A stretch of DNA of 64,000 bases from the NCBI RefSeq assembly GCF_900114915.1, contig NZ_FOUS01000022.1, positions 62,001 to 126,000 on the forward strand. Direction: 5' to 3'. The notes beneath the pieces were generated by a model. The model was not told where the DNA came from, made no database searches, and worked only from the letters and a program-made list of their open reading frames with translations. This DNA comes from Bradyrhizobium sp. Rc3b (lineage in GTDB: Bacteria; Pseudomonadota; Alphaproteobacteria; Rhizobiales; Xanthobacteraceae). Within the stretch, counting starts at the first letter, position 1. Each line of letters starts with the position of its first letter. Made by a program: the position numbers and the translations under genes. Below are positions 8,218 through 16,353 of the stretch, piece by piece.

Positions 8218-9306
8218 ATGGCTGTAATGGATAACCAGGTATTAGACCTGAGTGATCAGGAAGTGCTGGATTATTTCGGCCGGGAACGCAGGCAAGTAGG
8301 CGATAGCAAGCGATTTGAAGCCTCTATTGTCAGACAGATCACCGACCTGGGAATGCATGTTGCTAGCCAACGGCCTGAACCCGGCGATTTTCCTGAGGAC
8401 ACCACCCTAATAACGGCGGTTCGACGGTATTATGAAGTTATCGCGAACGGGCAAATTATTCAGACCATCTCGCTCACGATGCGTGTCATCCAATCCTTCG
8501 GAGTTCACGCGGACACAAACTTAGCCGTTCGAGGTGCAGCACACGAGGCCGCTATCGTACAGTTGTTCCGAGACTACAATAGTGCACGCGACGGTGACAT
8601 CGAGGCATATGCAACAGCAAAGGCTCAACAGTTGGGCGCTAGCCCCGACGAATTTGCGTTATACTTTGCTCCGACGCTAACGCTCAAAGCGTGGGACATG
8701 GATCGTCAGAAAGAGGATGCGCTGCGCAATTATTTTGCTGGTTTTAGAGAAAAGGGTTTTGAGCTGCGACCGATCCGGGATGAGTTCATCCCAACTTACC
8801 AGCCGACAAGACCGGGCGGCGTAATTGAAGTACCGGCAGGCACCGGTCCGGGTGAAATAGAAAGGAAAGTTGAAGAGGCTGCAAAAGAGGAGGCGAGGCA
8901 GAATGAATGCCACGCGGAGAGATATGAAAAGATCAAGATAGCCTCTCTGAACAGATGGCCAGACACAAAGGTGGAGTGGAGATGGGCGCTGGTAAACTGG
9001 GGAAAATGGAAGTTTCATTTTTGGAGACCGGTAACACTAATCCGGGATGTCGAGTTGGTGCTGTATGTGACAATCACCTATCTCAACGCAGATGAACGAC
9101 TCAAATCCATCTTCCTTGATTGTTTAAAGGAAGCGGCGGTCGATGCTGCGGTAACCGGGGTAGTTACCGAAAATTTCGACGCAGCGGTGGCCGCCTTCAA
9201 GGCCGTGTTCTGGAAGTTGCTAAAGCAAAAAATAAGAGAGACGGTGAATTGTTTGATTCCGGGCCTTCGCTTGGTAGAGGAAGCGGGGAATTGGCGCGTT
9301 CTATAA
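8218..9306 (+). CDS. Hypothetical protein of 362 aa
   Basis: Long open frame with an ATG at 8218 and GGAG about eight bases upstream. I do not recognise the family. The N-terminal half is helical and acidic (DLSDQEVLDYFGRERRQVGD near the start). There is a proline/glycine linker near residues 195-215 (PTYQPTRPGGVIEVPAGTGP), followed by a charged helix and a C-terminal part with Trp-rich and Ala/Val-rich helices. The base composition is visibly more A+T-rich than the neighbouring catabolic genes, which points to acquisition by transfer. A very small gene follows after 12 bases with its own ribosome-binding site, so the two form a pair. Confidence 0.7.
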   Translation: MAVMDNQVLDLSDQEVLDYFGRERRQVGDSKRFEASIVRQITDLGMHVASQRPEPGDFPEDTTLITAVRRYYEVIANGQIIQTISLTMRVIQSFGVHADTNLAVRGAAHEAAIVQLFRDYNSARDGDIEAYATAKAQQLGASPDEFALYFAPTLTLKAWDMDRQKEDALRNYFAGFREKGFELRPIRDEFIPTYQPTRPGGVIEVPAGTGPGEIERKVEEAAKEEARQNECHAERYEKIKIASLNRWPDTKVEWRWALVNWGKWKFHFWRPVTLIRDVELVLYVTITYLNADERLKSIFLDCLKEAAVDAAVTGVVTENFDAAVAAFKAVFWKLLKQKIRETVNCLIPGLRLVEEAGNWRVL

Positions 9307-9318
9307 AGGAGACCTCTC

Positions 9319-9576
9319 TTGCCGAACAGCCGTTCAGAATGCGTGAACAACGATCACGCTGTCGTAAAAATTACATTCAGGCACACAGGCATAGAAAACA
9401 TGACCCTAAACCACGGTCAGGCCGACAGTATCGTTGGCCCGCAGGATGAAGAATTTAGGTATGCCTGGAAAATCCGAGATGAACTAATCACCGATGACGA
9501 GGTCACGAGATATGGAGCGCAAGCTCGTTATGGCGATACGTTGGTCTTCGGCAACCCGCCGGGCAAAGTACCGTAG
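9319..9576 (+). CDS. Small hypothetical protein, TTG start (85 aa)
   Basis: Starts at TTG 9319, seven bases after a strong AGGAG (9307-9311) that lies immediately after the stop of the 362-residue gene. The product is an 85-residue acidic protein (HAVVKITFRHTGIENMTLNH, then YAWKIRDELITDDEVTRYG) without recognised domain, signal peptide or membrane segment. The rare start codon with a strong ribosome-binding site suggests tuned low expression. The pairing with the upstream large protein is reminiscent of an effector with a small partner, but no sequence evidence assigns such roles. Confidence 0.55.
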   Translation: MPNSRSECVNNDHAVVKITFRHTGIENMTLNHGQADSIVGPQDEEFRYAWKIRDELITDDEVTRYGAQARYGDTLVFGNPPGKVP

Positions 9577-9792
9577 AGACTCCCACAGGATACGGCGAGG
9601 CTATAACTGCCAATCCTATTCAGATAGCCCGCTGGCGCCCGACGAAGGCGGGTAGAGGCAGGCGGATTTCGTCTCCGGGCATTGATGCTCCCGAAAGCTC
9701 GGTGAGAACAGCTCGGCGCGGTGTAGTGCGGTCGTTATCAGATATATCCTACGGAGCCGTGTTTAGCGTCCACAGCCCGCATTCACGACCTA

Positions 9793-10185
9793 TCAGAGCT
9801 TTGCTAATTCGCTCGACGCTACTGCCAGAAACTCTGCACTCTTTGGGGCGACTTTGCCGTTCAAACCGAGTAAGGCCACACCGATCACTTCGCCCCTGGC
9901 ATTGAGCACCGGGCCGCCGCTATTCCCAAACGCAATCTTGGGTGAGATTTCAAGATGCCGGACGCCGCTTCTCGGAAAAGGTCGAATGAGCGTGCCGGTC
10001 TCTATTCGGACTGGCCGCGCCGCATGGTGGGCTGGATATCCGACCAGTTGAAGCGACGAAGCATTCGGCGACGAGTCTAAAAATGTGCTCGGCAGCCGAG
10101 AGGACTTCAGCGGCGCTGTTCGGGAAGCCGTTGAGGCCAGCGGCGAGAAGCTCTCGAAAATGCGCCAGTCTCGGAATTGTCGAGA
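9793..10185 (-). pseudogene. Trypsin-like serine protease, decayed remnant
   Basis: On the minus strand an open frame from 10185 to a TGA at 9793 contains the unmistakable trypsin-like catalytic serine block GNSGGPVLNARGEVIGVALL (about 9920-9861), preceded by LQLVGYPAHHA and a beta-strand LEISPKIAF. There is no start codon in this frame, and the upstream half that should carry the catalytic His and Asp is not recognisable. A neighbouring frame (10204-9950) begins with ATG and may hold displaced N-terminal sequence. The gene is therefore a truncated, probably frameshifted, peptidase of the trypsin_2/HtrA-like group. Confidence 0.7.
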
Positions 10186-10206
10186 TCACCGAAGTTTGCG
10201 CCATGG

Positions 10207-10234
10207 CCCCGCCTCCTGCTCGAGGCGGGGTTTC
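10207..10234 (+). terminator. Terminator-like hairpin
   Basis: A perfect 9-bp stem pairs CCCCGCCTC (10207-10215) with GAGGCGGGG (10222-10230) over a six-base loop and is followed by TTTCT. The T-run is short, so efficiency is uncertain. No intact plus-strand gene ends here, so it may be a relic. Confidence 0.45.
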
Positions 10235-10338
10235 TCATGCGGCCACCCCGTGCTGCTGCTGCTTCGCGTCAATGTCCGCGTCGGCAACCGCTTCATCCCA
10301 ATAGAGACGCCGGCCGCCCGGCCGGATGCCCCCAGGGA

Positions 10339-10431
10339 TCAATCCCAAGCGATGGCGCCGGCGATCTCATGAACGGAGCAGCCGTACTTCTCCGCCATGG
10401 TCTTGATGTCGATTAGGCGTCGCTTCGACAT
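10339..10431 (-). CDS. Very small hypothetical protein (30 aa)
   Basis: A minus-strand frame of 30 codons begins at an ATG (10431-10429) with AGGA five bases upstream. It reads MSKRRLIDIKTMAEKYGCSV followed by HEIAGAIAWD. The pattern of a basic N-terminus with a helix, turn and short helix resembles the first part of a helix-turn-helix domain. It may be a real micro-protein or the start of a truncated regulator. Confidence 0.3.
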   Translation of the reverse strand: MSKRRLIDIKTMAEKYGCSVHEIAGAIAWD

Positions 10432-10517
10432 TTCCTGACATCCTTTGATAATTTGAAGGTGTCAAGGAAACTGTCGTGATTTTCTCGCAATGTCGAAATC
10501 CGCAATCCGCGGCGGAT

Positions 10518-10805
10518 TTAATTTCCGCGGATTTTGGTTCGGCGGCCGGGGCCGATTGCTTCTCCCAACCGATCTTTCATCTGCCGTTTGTATTCTGGCC
10601 CATACAGTTCGCGGCCGCCAACGAAGCCTTGCTGCTTTGGATGGGCGCGAAGCCCGTCGAGTGTCGGATTCTGCGCGGTGGCGATATAGGTGCAGACGAA
10701 CTCGACCAGTGTAATCTTCGTGAGCCGCCTGTTCTCTTTCGTCGCCTCCGGCGAGCGCTCATCCAATGAACGATTCCCGCAAGCGATCTCAAACTGCGGT
10801 CGCAA
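10518..10805 (-). CDS. Hypothetical protein (about 95 aa)
   Basis: The third frame in a minus-strand set that starts at 11648. Its central part reads like a genuine protein (ITLVEFVCTYIATAQNPTLD, then GFVGGRELYGPEYKRQMKDR), with no recognised domain. The putative start is a TTG that overlaps the end of the previous gene by 17 bases, so the true start may be internal. Another frame on the same strand (10577-10813) is Arg/Ser-rich and is taken as a shadow. Confidence 0.4.
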   Translation of the reverse strand: MRPQFEIACGNRSLDERSPEATKENRRLTKITLVEFVCTYIATAQNPTLDGLRAHPKQQGFVGGRELYGPEYKRQMKDRLGEAIGPGRRTKIRGN

Positions 10806-11058
10806 TCCGCCATCGCATCGTCCGCAAGCCTTTGAACGATGAGGGCGTTAGGTCTGCCATTGGGAAAAGATCGTACAAGATCCGCAATGTAGGTGTAATA
10901 TCGGTCAAACCGTTTCCGCGCTTATCCTTCAGGATAATTTTGCCGGACTCGATCGCTCCGGCAAGCCGACGAGAAGCTTCATGGGCCGAGCAGCCAGTAG
11001 CGATCAGATCATCGAGCATCTCAGCGACGCCGACTATTTCACGCGCTCGATCTTCCAT
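10789..11058 (-). CDS. Hypothetical protein (89 aa)
   Basis: Encodes 89 residues with an amphipathic helical N-terminus (EIVGVAEMLDDLIATGCSAH), an Ala-rich helix (EASRRLAGAIESGKIILKD) and a C-terminal segment ending WRIATAV. No domain is recognised. It lies between two other minus-strand hypothetical genes and overlaps the downstream one, consistent with a three-gene transcript beginning in front of 11648. Confidence 0.5.
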   Translation of the reverse strand: MEDRAREIVGVAEMLDDLIATGCSAHEASRRLAGAIESGKIILKDKRGNGLTDITPTLRILYDLFPMADLTPSSFKGLRTMRWRIATAV

Positions 11059-11210
11059 GGTTCACGCACGCCGCTGAGAGGATCGCGCGGGGCAAGCTGC
11101 TGGCGGTGAGACATCAGCGACGGCTGGCCGGCCGGCCCCGCGCAAACTAGTATGATTCTGATCTACCTCCCGGCAAAGAAGATTGTCCCAGTGGATAAGG
11201 CGAGTATGTT

Positions 11211-11648
11211 TCAGCCACCGCCGCCGGTATAAGGTCCCATCTTTTCCAGCCGCCTCCATGGGATGGGCCAGGGTAGAGGCAAGCCTTCGCCCATCGGAAG
11301 GAATTGTTCCGAGCCTGCTTCGAGCTTCTGTTCAATGGAATTTGTGCGAGAGCGTATTCGCACGCCGACGAGTGGTTTTTCCTTTCCCCAATAGTTGGCA
11401 GGGTCTCGGGTGACCGCGGCATCAGCGCTGATTGGCGTCAATACAGGGAGAGAGAAATTGGGCGGGTCGGCGGTGAACTCGAAGTCTTGGATCCCGTCCG
11501 GCGGAGCGTCAATGTAGACGTACGGTTCAAGCTGAGGATTTGCCCATCCGGTAGACGCCGTCCTCCCGGTGGCCCAAACAATAATCTGTGGCGGATTGCT
11601 TCGGAGCACTCTTATGATGGCGCTCTGCACGTCGTATATAAGTGCCAT
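11211..11648 (-). CDS. Hypothetical protein (145 aa)
   Basis: The start is set at the ATG at 11648 because GGAGG lies five bases upstream; a TTG four codons earlier would overlap that site. The protein begins MALIYDVQSAIIRVLRSNPP and continues with beta-rich sequence (YVYIDAPPDGIQDFEFTADP). The C-terminus is Pro/Gly-rich. No domain is recognised. It is the first gene of a small minus-strand run and has two palindromes (11716-11725 and 11733-11751) within 105 bases of its start, so regulation by a local repressor is plausible. Confidence 0.55.
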   Translation of the reverse strand: MALIYDVQSAIIRVLRSNPPQIIVWATGRTASTGWANPQLEPYVYIDAPPDGIQDFEFTADPPNFSLPVLTPISADAAVTRDPANYWGKEKPLVGVRIRSRTNSIEQKLEAGSEQFLPMGEGLPLPWPIPWRRLEKMGPYTGGGG

Positions 11649-11732
11649 TCTCGCCTCCAATATGATTGAGGATACATCTCCATTTTCTATCCACCCTCAC
11701 TTATCCCACCACGGGTTGCATGCAATCGTCAA

Positions 11733-11751
11733 TAAATAGGTTGCCTATTTA
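11733..11751. promoter_or_regulatory. Perfect 19-bp palindrome, candidate operator
   Basis: TAAATAGGttgCCTATTTA is an exact inverted repeat with 8-bp arms and a three-base centre. It lies 85 bases upstream of the ATG at 11648, in an A+T-rich intergenic region. A second perfect palindrome TTGCATGCAA is at 11716-11725. The size and symmetry fit a homodimeric repressor or antitoxin operator. No cognate regulator is evident nearby. Confidence 0.45.
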
Positions 11752-11939
11752 GGTTGAGTGCGACAGCTTGTCTCTCCATCCTTTCATTCAAACCGATATC
11801 GATCTCCCGGAAGATGACACGGGGCCTCGCCTCGCGTCTGTAGTGCTGTCATTTCGTCCACTAAAACTAGCCAACCTGAACGGAACGCCGGCCCGCTTTG
11901 GCCAGATTCAGGTTTGCATGAGCAGTGTCCTAACGAGCT

Positions 11940-12577
11940 TCACCGCATTGCCTTCAATAAGGTCTTGTTGCTGTCACCCAGGTCGTCAGCAAATCGAAGA
12001 AACGCCACCACGCGGGCGAGCGTCGTCGGTTTAATGTCGAAAAGATCGTCGGCGGCCTGCCAGAAGGCGCTGGCTGCCTCATCCGTGTATTCGTCTGGAT
12101 CTTGACCGACCTCGGCCTCGACGACCGCGTTGCGATCCTCCAAAGAACTCGCATCGTCAAGTCCGTGGTTTGCTGCCTTGCGATAAGGCAGCGACCATGG
12201 CTCGAGCTTTGAAATGCCGCGCACGGCGTCGTCGAGGGTCGCCGCGAGCGCGCAGAGATCATGGCTGAACCAGTGGCTCTCGTTGACGAGCATATCGTTG
12301 GCCTCCTCGAGCACCCAGCTCGTAAGCGCGGCCAGCCCCGCCGGAGTCGTTGGCCGGGTGCGCATGACGACACGAAAGGCCGCGCCGTGCCGGTCCATCA
12401 GATCGTCCATCTCCGAAGCTGTTCCCTGCTTAGGATAGACCTCGCACAACTCGTCGAGCTCGATTTCGACGCGCCGCCAGCGTCCAGGGCGGCGAAGATC
12501 GGATCGGCAACGGATAGCATCTCCGGCGCCGTGGTGGGCGTTGCAGCGACGATGGGAAGGGCGACGATCGAATTCAT
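11940..12577 (-). pseudogene. Hypothetical protein gene broken by a frameshift near 12480
   Basis: The intact part of 169 codons (12449 to 11940) is an acidic helical protein (DDAVRGISKLEPWSLPYRKA). Read upstream, its frame continues as WRRVEIELDELCEVYPKQG but finds no start. A different frame from ATG 12577, with GGAG seven bases upstream, gives MNSIVALPIVAATPTTAPEM and then SVADPIFAALDA before drifting. Joining the two across about 12480 yields one plausible protein of about 212 residues, so a short deletion has disrupted it. Function unknown; it follows another broken small gene (12588-12713). Confidence 0.6.
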
Positions 12578-12587
12578 CAGGGATCTC

Positions 12588-12713
12588 CTACTCAGAACGG
12601 CGCTTTCTGCGCGGGGCGTATAAGTCGGCTTTGAGCGCGTCGGTCCAGCCTCGGTTGAGGTGGCCTGCGATGCGCTCGGCGGGCTAGCTGAGGTGGGAGG
12701 AGTAGGGCCAATT
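12588..12713 (-). pseudogene. Fragment of a small hypothetical gene with internal stop
   Basis: One minus-strand frame reads NWPYSSHLS, a TAG, then PAERIAGHLNRGWTDALKAD and LYAPRRKRRSE to a stop at 12588. The second part is clearly protein-like and ends 10 bases before the ATG of the broken gene at 12577, which suggests both once formed an operon. The internal stop and the lack of a start mark it as a remnant. The 370 bases upstream to 13088 hold no other feature I can support. Confidence 0.4.
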
Positions 12714-13088
12714 GGACGGCGCCTGGGGCGCTTGCGGTCTTGGTTGTCATATCGTGCTCTGGGTTTGGCCGATCAAAGCCATGCCCGGTGACAGACCGGG
12801 CAGCCGGGGGTTGATCACTAGCCAGAGCGACTGGTCGAGACGTTTTTTTGCGGTTTCCCGGTGGACTGCACGCTCGCCCCGGCCATAAAGGTCCGATCGG
12901 AGCCGCGACGCCAAGCGCGTCCGTCGTTTCAGCCGCCATCGCTCGTCGCCAAACGAGTGATTCTTTGACCAAGGGAATGCGGCCTAGCTCTGGTCCGGGT
13001 GATCAAACCCAGAGCATCATCAGCTGATTTGCGTCAGGTTGCGTTAGCTTCAGCCTTGGTTTTCAGTCGACGATCGCAGGGGATGATT

Positions 13089-13292
13089 ATGCCAGACAGT
13101 GCGAATGACGCTCTTTCGCGAGAACCGTTCGTCGTGACGCTCACCAACGGAAGACAGCTCACGGTTTCGGGCCCCCCAATATGCGGAGTGTCGACACGCG
13201 AGATGGAGCGCTTCTTTTTTCTCGACGGATCCGGGCACTGCACCAGTGTTATTGCTCCGGGACTTTGGAAAAGCGTGAACATCGACGTTTAG
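13089..13292 (+). CDS. Small hypothetical protein (67 aa)
   Basis: Encodes 67 residues from ATG 13089, six bases after AGGGG (13078-13082). An earlier in-frame ATG at 13083 would leave no space for that site. The product has strand-rich sequence (EPFVVTLTNGRQLTVSGPPI, then ERFFFLDGSGHCTSVIAPG) and no recognised domain, signal or membrane segment. It stands alone between debris on the left and a minus-strand gene on the right. Confidence 0.5.
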   Translation: MPDSANDALSREPFVVTLTNGRQLTVSGPPICGVSTREMERFFFLDGSGHCTSVIAPGLWKSVNIDV

Positions 13293-13469
13293 GTATGCCG
13301 CTTCCTTAGGCGGGTGCTTCCCGCGCCCGCCCCATGATGCTCTGCACCTCGGGAATTTTCCCAGCTCACCCGCCCCGGCGCTTCCGAAACTGGATCACGC
13401 GTCCCCAGCCGGGCGGGCGGGGCCGCGGCTCTGGCCGAGCCGGCCGGGTGGGTCTTCATCGAAGGGCGT

Positions 13470-13763
13470 CTATTCGACATCCTCCATGCCGTAGGCGATG
13501 TACCACCAGCGCTCCGTCAGTGAGGCGCCGGCCCATGGGAATTCTTCGGGCTCGGACTCCATGTCCTCGGGATCGCCGGTCTGGAGGGGGACGGGCTTGG
13601 CGGGGCTATCCCACATGATGCCGCCCGCCGGCAGCTCGACGTATTCGCCCCCCGGCGCGTCGGTGCACTCGTCCATCACGAAGGCAAGGTCGTCCTCGTC
13701 ATCGGCGATGAAGATGCCGACAAGGTCGCGGTTCTCGATGATTCGGACGAGATACGCGGGCAT
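13470..13763 (-). CDS. Conserved-looking small acidic protein (97 aa)
   Basis: Encodes 97 residues starting MPAYLVRIIENRDLVGIFIA and continuing with an acidic stretch (DDEDDLAFVMDEC) and an E/W-rich C-terminus. It resembles small cytoplasmic proteins of rhizobial genomes with a beta-hairpin followed by an acidic helix, but I know no function for them. The frame is intact with protein-like composition. Its neighbours are unrelated orphans. Confidence 0.6.
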   Translation of the reverse strand: MPAYLVRIIENRDLVGIFIADDEDDLAFVMDECTDAPGGEYVELPAGGIMWDSPAKPVPLQTGDPEDMESEPEEFPWAGASLTERWWYIAYGMEDVE

Positions 13764-13886
13764 GGGCGCTCCGAGGGCGGGGTCTCAGATTGCCAAATCA
13801 AGGTCACCCAAGCCAATTCACCTACTGGCCTATTGCGCTCGCCCTGCGGTTGCAGAATGGTGCCGTGTTTATAGGGAGAAGGATCC

Positions 13887-14101
13887 ATGTCGCTTGACAA
13901 TCGAACAACCGAAGACCTGATGCGAATAGCCACGGCCGGCGGTGGCCTTACGATCAATGGCGGGCCAGGACTACGGAAGATTTGATGCGAATAGCAGCAG
14001 CGGCAAGCTCGAGGATGCCGCGTAACCTTCACGGGCATGGGGCCGCGGCCGACGGGATGCGAATTGCGACAGCCGGGAAGGGGTGCGTAGAATTCGCCTA
14101 G
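13887..14101 (+). pseudogene. Repeat-peptide gene (three LMRIATAG-type units), frameshifted
   Basis: From ATG 13887, with GGAG upstream, the frame reads MSLDNRTTEDLMRIATAGGG and stops at 13985. A shifted frame continues TTEDLMRIAAAASSR and, after a further shift, VTFTGMGPRPT followed by MRIATAGKGCVEFA to a TAG at 14099. Three copies of a unit of about 30 residues with a T-x-(E/D)-(D/G)-L-M-R-I-A core are recognisable. At least two small indels are needed to restore one protein of about 70 residues. The family, of unknown function, is known to me as short repeat proteins in rhizobia. Confidence 0.55.
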
Positions 14102-14227
14102 GGCTGGACGCTCTGAGGAAGCCTCTCCCTGGACCTGTGAATAGGTGGGATAAGCGCGATTATTGCGGCGATCACTCGTTCTGCGTGTCATCATTTCGGC
14201 CGTTGCGAATCACCTGATGGAAAGCAA

Positions 14228-15220
14228 ATGGCGAGCAAGTTTCGCGCGGTACCTTGGAAGCGTAACCTTAAGGCTGTCCCTGACCACATCCTCAAGCAGA
14301 TCGCGGCATTTCAGTCCCACATATTCTTCGTCGGCGTGACCAAGACGTTCACTCCAGATCAGATTAATGCTGAGCCGCTCAAACAGCTGGGCATTCCGAG
14401 CGGAGAGGGGGAATCGCGTGAGACAATCCCCGGCGCCGACATGGGGAAGTATTCTGATCGCAATCGAAACGGCTGGGAAGTGGTCCGCCGTGATTTACCG
14501 ATGACGACAAAGACCCGTTATTGGGAGAGTCCCAACTTTGGTGATGCGTCAAGGTATGGCACTCACACGCACTATCACACGCGGGAAGTCTATCAGCGTG
14601 AGTTCCACGAACCTCGCCTATATTCGATCGTTGCGCATACACTGAAGGTCAATCTAGCTGGAGCCTGTGTCGTATTGCTGCGCGTGAAGCAAGAGCTCAG
14701 TCGAGCTGCGGCGGGCTTCGAGGGCGAACTTCTGCTTATGCTTAATCTCTTGCAGGAGCACTGCGGAGCTGCAGGCGTCGTGAGCAGCGAAACCTCCACC
14801 GCTGACTACATCAAGACCATAACCCTCGACTGGGAAGTTTTCCCGCCCGGCAACGCGACGGAAGTTGTCGAGCGGTTGACGCGCGGCGGAACGACCCACG
14901 CCGAGCTTCGCAGCAAGATCGATGAGCGCGTTCGTCTATTCTCCAAACTCAGCCCGGCAGCCTTTCTGAAGGGCTCGGGCGGCTTCGGCTCGTATATTGG
15001 AGCTAAGTTTGCTGATGATCTCGTCGTTTTCGAGAACGTGCAGTACGGGAATGCGCTGTATGTGCTCTATGACCAATGGGAGAACGTCTCCAAGCGTTCA
15101 CGGCTTGAGCTTCTCAAGGAGACCGACGCAAAATTTGATCGGCTACCTCACAGAATAGGATGGGATGAGGCATTCGAAAAGCTGCTTCGTAGCGAGAAGA
15201 AGAAGCGCGGGCTCAAGTAG
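14228..15220 (+). CDS. Hypothetical protein of 330 aa
   Basis: Intact frame with an ATG at 14228 after GGAAAG. No family is recognised. The N-terminal third contains His/Tyr-rich sequence (YGTHTHYHTREVYQREFHEP) around residues 103-122. The middle has a long hydrophobic helix (VVLLRVKQELSRAAAGFEGE), and the C-terminus is highly charged (KLLRSEKKKRGLK). There is no signal peptide. A small membrane protein follows after 18 bases and a broken gene after that, so they may form a unit. The surroundings suggest acquired DNA. The His cluster could bind metal, which is speculative. Confidence 0.65.
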   Translation: MASKFRAVPWKRNLKAVPDHILKQIAAFQSHIFFVGVTKTFTPDQINAEPLKQLGIPSGEGESRETIPGADMGKYSDRNRNGWEVVRRDLPMTTKTRYWESPNFGDASRYGTHTHYHTREVYQREFHEPRLYSIVAHTLKVNLAGACVVLLRVKQELSRAAAGFEGELLLMLNLLQEHCGAAGVVSSETSTADYIKTITLDWEVFPPGNATEVVERLTRGGTTHAELRSKIDERVRLFSKLSPAAFLKGSGGFGSYIGAKFADDLVVFENVQYGNALYVLYDQWENVSKRSRLELLKETDAKFDRLPHRIGWDEAFEKLLRSEKKKRGLK

Positions 15221-15238
15221 GCGAGCGGTGCGATACGA

Positions 15239-15664
15239 ATGAAACTCAGGATCATAGAATTACCGGACGATCACACATTTCTGTCGCCGGTGCGATCGAT
15301 GGTCGATGGCTTCTTCAAGATTGTCGCGTGGCTGGCGCTCTCTGCGACAATCCAAGTTGTGGCGGAAGCAACGCGGAGCGTCCTGCTCTGGACGCTGTGC
15401 TTGACCGGTTACTTCATGCTTGTGTTGTACATTCAAACGTTCGTCGATTGGTTGACGCACGGAAAGTTGCCCGGAATGGCGGTCGCGATACGAGAAGTTC
15501 GGCCAGGAAAGGGGGCGCGGTTTGGTTTCGTTCGGTGGTTAAGCCGCGTCGCCGTCCCGGCCATTGGGGTCGTGATCTGGCTATCTCTTATGCTGGCAAT
15601 GCAGTCGACCATTGAGAAGTCCGCATCTGCTATCGTCGAGTTTCAAAAGTCTTCAAAAAAGTAG
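15239..15664 (+). CDS. Small integral membrane protein (141 aa)
   Basis: Encodes 141 residues with three predicted membrane segments: around 25-45 (IVAWLALSATIQVV), 48-70 (LLWTLCLTGYFMLVLYI) and 103-123 (AVPAIGVVIWLSLMLAM). A basic cytoplasmic loop lies between the second and third segments (REVRPGKGARFGFVRW). It follows the 330-residue protein by 18 bases, suggesting a shared transcript. No family is recognised. Confidence 0.6.
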   Translation: MKLRIIELPDDHTFLSPVRSMVDGFFKIVAWLALSATIQVVAEATRSVLLWTLCLTGYFMLVLYIQTFVDWLTHGKLPGMAVAIREVRPGKGARFGFVRWLSRVAVPAIGVVIWLSLMLAMQSTIEKSASAIVEFQKSSKK

Positions 15665-15723
15665 CCATACAGCCTCTTGCGCTCGCGCCTTGGTTGCGGA
15701 ATCCTCTGTCCAGGAGGAAGCTA

Positions 15724-16217
15724 ATGACCGATTTCAGCTCGATGGCGGCGAAAGCGAAGGCGGAGCAGGAGGCGCGAGCTTCTAAAGACGCAGAGAAGCT
15801 GGCGCAAGAAAAGAAACAACGCGATGAGTTCGTCGACAAAGCCGTCTCTGCACTCGAGACAGTTGTTCTGCCAATACTTGAGCGCGCTCGCGCAGATTTC
15901 GCCAAACACGATGTCGAGAAAAACAGTATGACGTCCGCAACTATTATGTGAAGCGGAGCCCCTCGCTGAAGTTTAGTTGTGTTAGCCCAAAACGAGCTTC
16001 CGACAGCTATCAAATGGAGACGCCCGCGGCATTCTTTCACTGCGATGGCGAACGCGTCACGATTGGTCTAGGAAAGGAATCGTTCGACAGTGAACCAAAG
16101 CTGCCGTTGGGTGACGCGCCACTGGCCGATGCTGAGAAGAAAATCGCCGATGCTCTCGAAAAGATCATCACTGGATATTTCGAGATGATCGAACTGCACA
16201 AGCATGTGCTAAAGTAG
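15724..16217 (+). pseudogene. Hypothetical gene split by a one-base slip in an A-run
   Basis: ATG 15724 has AGGAGG six bases upstream. The first half encodes an Ala/Lys/Glu-rich coiled coil (AKAKAEQEARASKDAEKLAQ) and then runs out at a TGA (15949). The second half is in another frame and reads KQYDVRNYYVKRSPSLKF before the GTG at 15948, so the protein clearly continues across the junction. Adding one A to the five-A run at 15919-15923 restores a continuous protein of about 164 residues. Either the strain carries a frameshift, the read has a homopolymer error, or slippage produces the full product. Confidence 0.6.
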
Positions 16218-16353
16218 GGCCCGAAAACAGAAACCGATGTTGCCGAGCGCACTAGACTTGATTGCGTTGGATTGGGCGAGAGACAGGCGGGGATTCCGTC
16301 GGTCCTGAGCATCACGAAAGGCGTCGTGACGTTTCGATTCGTAGTGCTTTCCC

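Noticed and set aside
12592..12972. 126-codon minus-strand frame
   Set aside because: Composition is random, and the protein-like signal in this stretch is in another frame (the fragment ending RKRRSE at 12588).
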